This document shows positions 60,634 to 64,000 of a DNA stretch of 64,000 bases, in pieces. A model generated the notes under the pieces. It did not search any database. It worked only from the letters and a program-made list of their open reading frames with translations, and was not told the origin of the DNA. The stretch's first letter is position 1; each line of letters opens with the position of its first letter. The DNA is taken from positions 1 to 64,000 of the forward strand of contig DASYKT010000041.1 of assembly GCA_035995185.1 (NCBI GenBank), written 5' to 3'. Source of the DNA: DASYKT01 sp035995185. GTDB lineage: Bacteria > Acidobacteriota > Blastocatellia > Pyrinomonadales > Pyrinomonadaceae. Position numbers and translations under genes: made by a program.

Positions 60634-60852
60634 ATGATGATGTCGATGTTGAAAGTGGCAGGTAAATGGGGCGGTATTTTGACGCTTATCGCCGTAGCTA
60701 TATTGGTTTTACGGCAGGTGATCGTGTTTATCGGCTTTTTGACATTCGCCATCAAGGCCCTCCTGGTGCTGGCATTTATCGCGCTTCTGATCGGCGTCGG
60801 CTATCTCATCATCAAGGCCTGGTCGCAGCGTAAAAAAGAAGAGCAAATATAA
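60634..60852 (+). CDS. Small two-helix membrane protein (72 aa)
   Basis: The protein has two hydrophobic helices (about 13-32 and 38-62) and a basic end (KAWSQRKKEEQI). AGGAGA lies 7 nt before the ATG-ATG-ATG start, and a strong terminator follows the gene, so it is a real gene. It comes 70 bp after the zinc-ribbon gene. No family recognised; it may be a small partner of the sigma/anti-sigma cluster. Confidence 0.65.
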   Translation: MMMSMLKVAGKWGGILTLIAVAILVLRQVIVFIGFLTFAIKALLVLAFIALLIGVGYLIIKAWSQRKKEEQI

Positions 60853-60880
60853 GCTAAATTACTGTAATTATTATACTTAA

Positions 60881-60925
60881 AAGGCAAGTGGCCGGAAACA
60901 TAACCCGCCAGCTTGCCTTTTTCCT
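60881..60925 (+). terminator. Intrinsic terminator ending the ECF cluster
   Basis: AAGGCAAGTGGC pairs with GCCAGCTTGCCTT (one bulged base) and is followed by TTTCC after TTT. It closes the run sigma, anti-sigma, zinc-ribbon, small membrane gene. Confidence 0.85.
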
Positions 60926-61137
60926 TGTTATTTCCGATAATTGTTACTTCCGTAACTTTTGACCAGTTACAATAATAATCATTAATGACCCAAAAAGAGG
61001 TTAGGAGATAGTTCTAAGTTTTTTGGCCTCTTGTAGTTTTGGATTCGCGTCAGTTGCCCTTTTTGGATGGCTGTGTCCTCGCGACCTATTGCGCGGCAGT
61101 TTGAGCGCAAAAAAGTTAGAAGGAGTTTTATTTTATA

Positions 61138-61983
61138 ATGCCAAAGGACGACCGCTATTATACTTTTACATTCACACGTTCTTCCAGATCACACATTTCA
61201 ATTCGCCGTATCGAGTTTTCCAAGCGAAATTTTCAGATATTCGCCTGTTCATTGCTGGTTGTTTTAGGCGTTAGTTCCGCTACTCTTTTCAGGTATGCAG
61301 ATTCTATCTATCTGACGCGCGTCAACGCGCAATTGGCCGCCGAAAACGAAAGAAATAAACAGGAACTGGCGATGCTTCACCAGCAGGTTGAGAAACCCGC
61401 TGCTGTTGCCGTAACCCAGCAAGACTTTACCGACCGCCTGGTCCGCCCCGGCGACGGAAAGGGCGGGCCCGAATCGGCCTTTGACCTCAGCCAGCAATCG
61501 GAAGACAAGGAAGCCGGGATCATCGAGCAGTTGGCGGTAATTGAAAAAAATCCCGAGTGGGCGATCTATTCGCCTTCGGCCTGGCCGCATTTAGGCAAGA
61601 TAAACAATGAATTCGGTTTTCGCCGCAATCCGTTCGGCGGCCGCCGCTATGAATTCCATCCCGGCATGGACATCGACGGCGAGCAGGGCGAGATCGCCTA
61701 TGCGGCCGGAGGCGGCACGGTTATCAAGGCCGGACGCCAGGGCGGCTACGGCAATATGATCGAGGTCGATCACGGAAACGGCATTACCAGCCGCTATGGC
61801 CACCTTTCACGAATAGACGTGGCGATCGGCGATAAGATAAGCCGCGGCGACCAGCTGGGCGCGATCGGAACAACCGGGCGCTCGACCGGGCCGCACCTCC
61901 ATTTCGAAGTGCGTTTTAACGATGAGGCGCTAAACCCGAGAAGGTTCCTGCCGGTTGAGCCAAAGGAATTCGCACGGAAATAA
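61138..61983 (+). CDS. M23 (LytM) murein endopeptidase-like protein
   Basis: A 281-residue membrane-anchored protein with a cytoplasmic basic start (RSSRSHISIRRIEFSKRNF), one helix (about 31-50), a coiled coil (NAQLAAENERNKQELAMLHQQ) and an M23 domain from about residue 155. The zinc site is complete: His and Asp in FHPGMDIDG, and HLHFEV near the end, with SRYGHLSRIDVAIGDKI typical of LytM. It may cut peptidoglycan cross-links during growth or division. A terminator lies 22 bp after the stop. Confidence 0.93.
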   Translation: MPKDDRYYTFTFTRSSRSHISIRRIEFSKRNFQIFACSLLVVLGVSSATLFRYADSIYLTRVNAQLAAENERNKQELAMLHQQVEKPAAVAVTQQDFTDRLVRPGDGKGGPESAFDLSQQSEDKEAGIIEQLAVIEKNPEWAIYSPSAWPHLGKINNEFGFRRNPFGGRRYEFHPGMDIDGEQGEIAYAAGGGTVIKAGRQGGYGNMIEVDHGNGITSRYGHLSRIDVAIGDKISRGDQLGAIGTTGRSTGPHLHFEVRFNDEALNPRRFLPVEPKEFARK

Positions 61984-62004
61984 CGTTGAGATCTGGATCT
62001 AAAT

Positions 62005-62033
62005 AAAAGTGAGCGGCTTCGCTCACTTTTTTG
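62005..62033 (+). terminator. Terminator of the M23 gene
   Basis: AAAGTGAGC / GCTCACTTT with a 6-nt loop is followed by TTTG. Standard Rho-independent form, 22 bp after the stop. Confidence 0.88.
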
Positions 62034-62094
62034 TTTATGCGTGCGACGGGGTTGGAGCGACGGGCGAGTTTCTTCAGAGCGACAACGCCGGGCA

Positions 62095-62359
62095 ATGAGG
62101 TCAGAACCGGGAGCAGTAGCGACCGGGTTTGTCGCCGGAGGCGACCAATTTAATAGCGTCGGGTAACACCCGACGCCGGTTGCGACAAAACATCGGTCCG
62201 CGAAGCGGACGAATTCGACACCTTCGGGGTCGGAGATCGTTTTGAAAATCATCCACGTAGGGTTTCACCCTACGCTATTAAATTCATCGCCTTCGGCGAA
62301 AAACACAGACAATCATTAAAGAAAAACCCGGTCGCTATCGCTCCCGGTTCCGACCTCAT
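62095..62359. repeat. Large nested inverted repeat, GGTCAG-ACCGGGA family, copy 3
   Basis: The outer arms (62095-62130 and 62324-62359) match at 33 of 36 bases and start ATGAGGTCAGAACCGGGAGC. Inside lies a second inverted repeat, AATTTAATAGCGT (62147-62159) with ACGCTATTAAATT (62272-62284). Inside that are four or more hairpins: CGTCGGGT/ACCCGACG, GTCCGC/GCGGAC, GACACC/GGGGTC and CGTAGGGT/ACCCTACG. Confidence 0.85.
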
Positions 62360-62450
62360 AGCCGTCTGTTGTATTCCTGCCAAAAAAGTTGGAAAATGTG
62401 AATTCATACGTTTCGCGAGTAATCAACAAAGTTCAGAAGGAAAATAAAAA

Positions 62451-64000
62451 ATGCTGATAAATAAAACGAGGCTGACCGCGGGTGTGCTGTCGCTGATAAT
62501 TTTCGTTTCCATGATGCCTTTTTCTACCGCTAAAGCGGAAGAAGGTATGTTCATGATGGACAAGGTGGCCGGCCTGCCTTTGGCTAAAAAGGGGTTGAAG
62601 ATCAGTCCTGCCGATATCTATAATCCGGCGGCCGGCGGGCTTTCCGAAGCGGTGCCGCGTCTTAGCATCGGGTGCAGCTCGGAGTTCGTTTCGCCCGACG
62701 GTTTGATCCTGACCAATCATCACTGCGGCTTTGACGCGCTGGTGGCAGCCTCAACCCCCGAGAAGAATTACGGCGAAGAGGGCTACCGCGCCGGCTCGCG
62801 CGCGGAAGAACTTCCGGCAAAAGGTTATAGCATTGACATCACACTGAGAGAGGACGATGTCACGGCCAAAGTGCTAAGCGGCATCGATGCCAGTGACCCC
62901 GCGGCGGTCGCGAAACGGATGCAGGATCTGACCAAAGAAGAACAGGCCAAGGCCGGCGCCGATATCCGGGTCCAGATACAGGCCCTTAATAACGGCATGT
63001 ATTATTACCAGTTCACCTACCAGACGATCAAAGATATCCGCATCGTTTATGCTCCGCCGAAAAGCATCGGTTTTTACGGCGGCGACCCGGACAACTTTGA
63101 ATGGACGCGCCACTGCGGCGATTTCACCTTTATGCGCGCCTATGTCGGGCCGGACGGCAAAGCCGCCGAGTATGCGGCCGGCAACGTTCCGTTCAAGCCG
63201 AGAAAATTCCTGTCGGTTTCCGCCGACGGCGTGAAAGAAGACGATCTGACAATGATCATCGGTTATCCGGGCGGCACGACCCGCTACCGCGAAAGCCCGT
63301 CGATCAGATACAACCAGGATGTTAATCTGCCGTTTCTCGTCGACGTTCTTAGTGCGCGGGTCCGCGCGCTGGAAGCGCTGAGCCGCGAAAGCGAATCGAA
63401 GCGCGTCGCGCTGCAGAGTGACATATTCTCGTTGATGAATACCATCAAAGCCGAAGAGGGCGGTGTTGCCGCCATGCGCCGCGCCGGTTTGGTAAAGCAG
63501 CGTCAGGAAGATGAAGTAAAACTAACGCAGTGGATCGAGTCTGACGCGGCGCGTAAAGCGAAATATGGCGAAGCGCTGCCGAAACTCACCGCTACTTATG
63601 TTGAATATAAAAAAGGCGCGTTGAAAGATCTGGTCTTGCGCAATATGCTGCAGCTCAATTCTTTCGGATTCTTGTCGGCCTTGCTGATCACACAGGTTCC
63701 GAAAGACAGGCTCCGCGGAGCGATCCCGGAACTGGCCGGCGGCGAACCGTTCGTCGATCGTGAAGTATTCAAGTTCCTTCTTCGCAAAGCGGCCGAATTG
63801 CCTGCCGCGCAAAAGATCGCCGCGATCGAAAAACGTTTTGGCAGTGTAAGCGGCGATGCCCGCGTTCGCGCCGAAGATGAATTTGCGCGCAAGGCGTTTG
63901 AAAATGAAACGCTCACTACCGAGAAAGGTCTGACGGGCCTGCTCGAAGCGCCTGCGGACCAGCTGAAAACCGCCGCCGGGCCGCTGGGCGAATTGATCGC
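62451..64000 (+). CDS. S46 family dipeptidyl-peptidase (DPP7/DPP11-like), 3' cut by window edge
   Basis: A secreted or periplasmic serine peptidase of which 516 residues are visible; S46 proteins are about 700 long. It has a signal peptide (1-29, cleavage near AKA-EE). The catalytic His is in ILTNHHCGFDA and the Asp in GGDPDNFEWTRHCGDF, with FTFMRAYVGPDGKAAEY typical of S46. The nucleophile Ser, near the C terminus, lies beyond the edge. AGAAGGAA precedes the ATG by 8 nt. Expected role is digestion of peptides from the outside, together with the M28 and M36 proteases. Confidence 0.92.
   Translation, partial: MLINKTRLTAGVLSLIIFVSMMPFSTAKAEEGMFMMDKVAGLPLAKKGLKISPADIYNPAAGGLSEAVPRLSIGCSSEFVSPDGLILTNHHCGFDALVAASTPEKNYGEEGYRAGSRAEELPAKGYSIDITLREDDVTAKVLSGIDASDPAAVAKRMQDLTKEEQAKAGADIRVQIQALNNGMYYYQFTYQTIKDIRIVYAPPKSIGFYGGDPDNFEWTRHCGDFTFMRAYVGPDGKAAEYAAGNVPFKPRKFLSVSADGVKEDDLTMIIGYPGGTTRYRESPSIRYNQDVNLPFLVDVLSARVRALEALSRESESKRVALQSDIFSLMNTIKAEEGGVAAMRRAGLVKQRQEDEVKLTQWIESDAARKAKYGEALPKLTATYVEYKKGALKDLVLRNMLQLNSFGFLSALLITQVPKDRLRGAIPELAGGEPFVDREVFKFLLRKAAELPAAQKIAAIEKRFGSVSGDARVRAEDEFARKAFENETLTTEKGLTGLLEAPADQLKTAAGPLGELI

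Larger units (their letters stand above)
61984..62450. other. 467-bp gap filled with a terminator and nested repeats
   Basis: It contains the terminator at 62005-62033, then the nested palindrome at 62095-62359, then 90 bp with the S46 gene's ribosome binding site (AGAAGGAA, 62435 on). No gene is supported. Confidence 0.7.

Noticed and set aside
1..64000. CRISPR array
   Set aside because: No regularly spaced direct repeats with unique spacers were found; the repeats present are isolated inverted repeats.

Overview
The window is chromosomal DNA of roughly half G+C from a Gram-negative heterotroph. The gene content points to the Acidobacteriota, most likely a Blastocatellia/Pyrinomonadaceae-type soil bacterium. 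The pointers are a large M36 (fungalysin-like) protease ending in FG-GAP/VCBS repeats, a TonB-dependent receptor with an N-terminal carboxypeptidase-regulatory-like domain, an S46 dipeptidyl-peptidase, an exported M28 peptidase, FecR-like exported proteins, an S1/P1 nuclease and a very large load of intergenic palindromes. The taxonomic call is inference from gene content, with no rRNA in the window.

Layout. 0-5.2 kb: a minus-strand run (DoxX-like protein, a small unknown, a macrodomain protein, glycogen phosphorylase, a membrane protein, a DUF971 protein). 5.4-8.2 kb: mtnA and an M28 peptidase, separated by a 104-bp palindromic mobile-like element. 8.4-13.9 kb: the accessory zone, with a subtilase lacking a signal peptide, then a UDP-sugar epimerase and ugd separated by an AT-rich three-gene cassette (D12-class adenine methylase, ParB-like protein, and a protein that looks like a degenerate PD-(D/E)XK domain joined to a HEPN-like domain). 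15.3-18.7 kb: two FecR-like paralogues and malQ. 18.9-22.9 kb: an orphan XylF-type sugar-binding lipoprotein, an exported thioredoxin-like protein and an S1/P1 nuclease. 23.1-30.2 kb: the conserved rimP-nusA-infB-rbfA-nrnA operon followed by a cobalamin adenosyltransferase. 30.3-37.2 kb: nth, the M36 protease and a DUF3352-like lipoprotein. 37.4-44.6 kb: a small unknown, HU, tRNA-Pro, rdgB, an unknown helical protein, a large membrane protein, yqeY and a zinc alcohol dehydrogenase. 44.8-50.1 kb: the hrcA-grpE-dnaK-dnaJ heat-shock cluster. 50.2-58.1 kb: a SprT-like metalloprotease, an ABC permease, an LPG-synthase-like flippase and a TonB receptor. 58.3-62.0 kb: an ECF sigma factor, its double-zinc-finger anti-sigma factor, a zinc-ribbon membrane protein, a small membrane protein and an M23 peptidase. 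62.4 kb to the end: an S46 peptidase cut by the window edge.

How it fits together. glgP and malQ both serve alpha-glucan turnover. The secreted peptidases (M28, M36, S46) and the TonB receptor describe a protein-degrading scavenger. The epimerase and ugd supply nucleotide sugars for polysaccharide. The strongest candidate for an undescribed system is the methylase/ParB/HEPN-like cassette at 11.15-13.79 kb. The second theme is at least nine families of long inverted repeats in the intergenic gaps, several present as diverged pairs or nested inside each other, some supplying stop codons or sitting between convergent genes.
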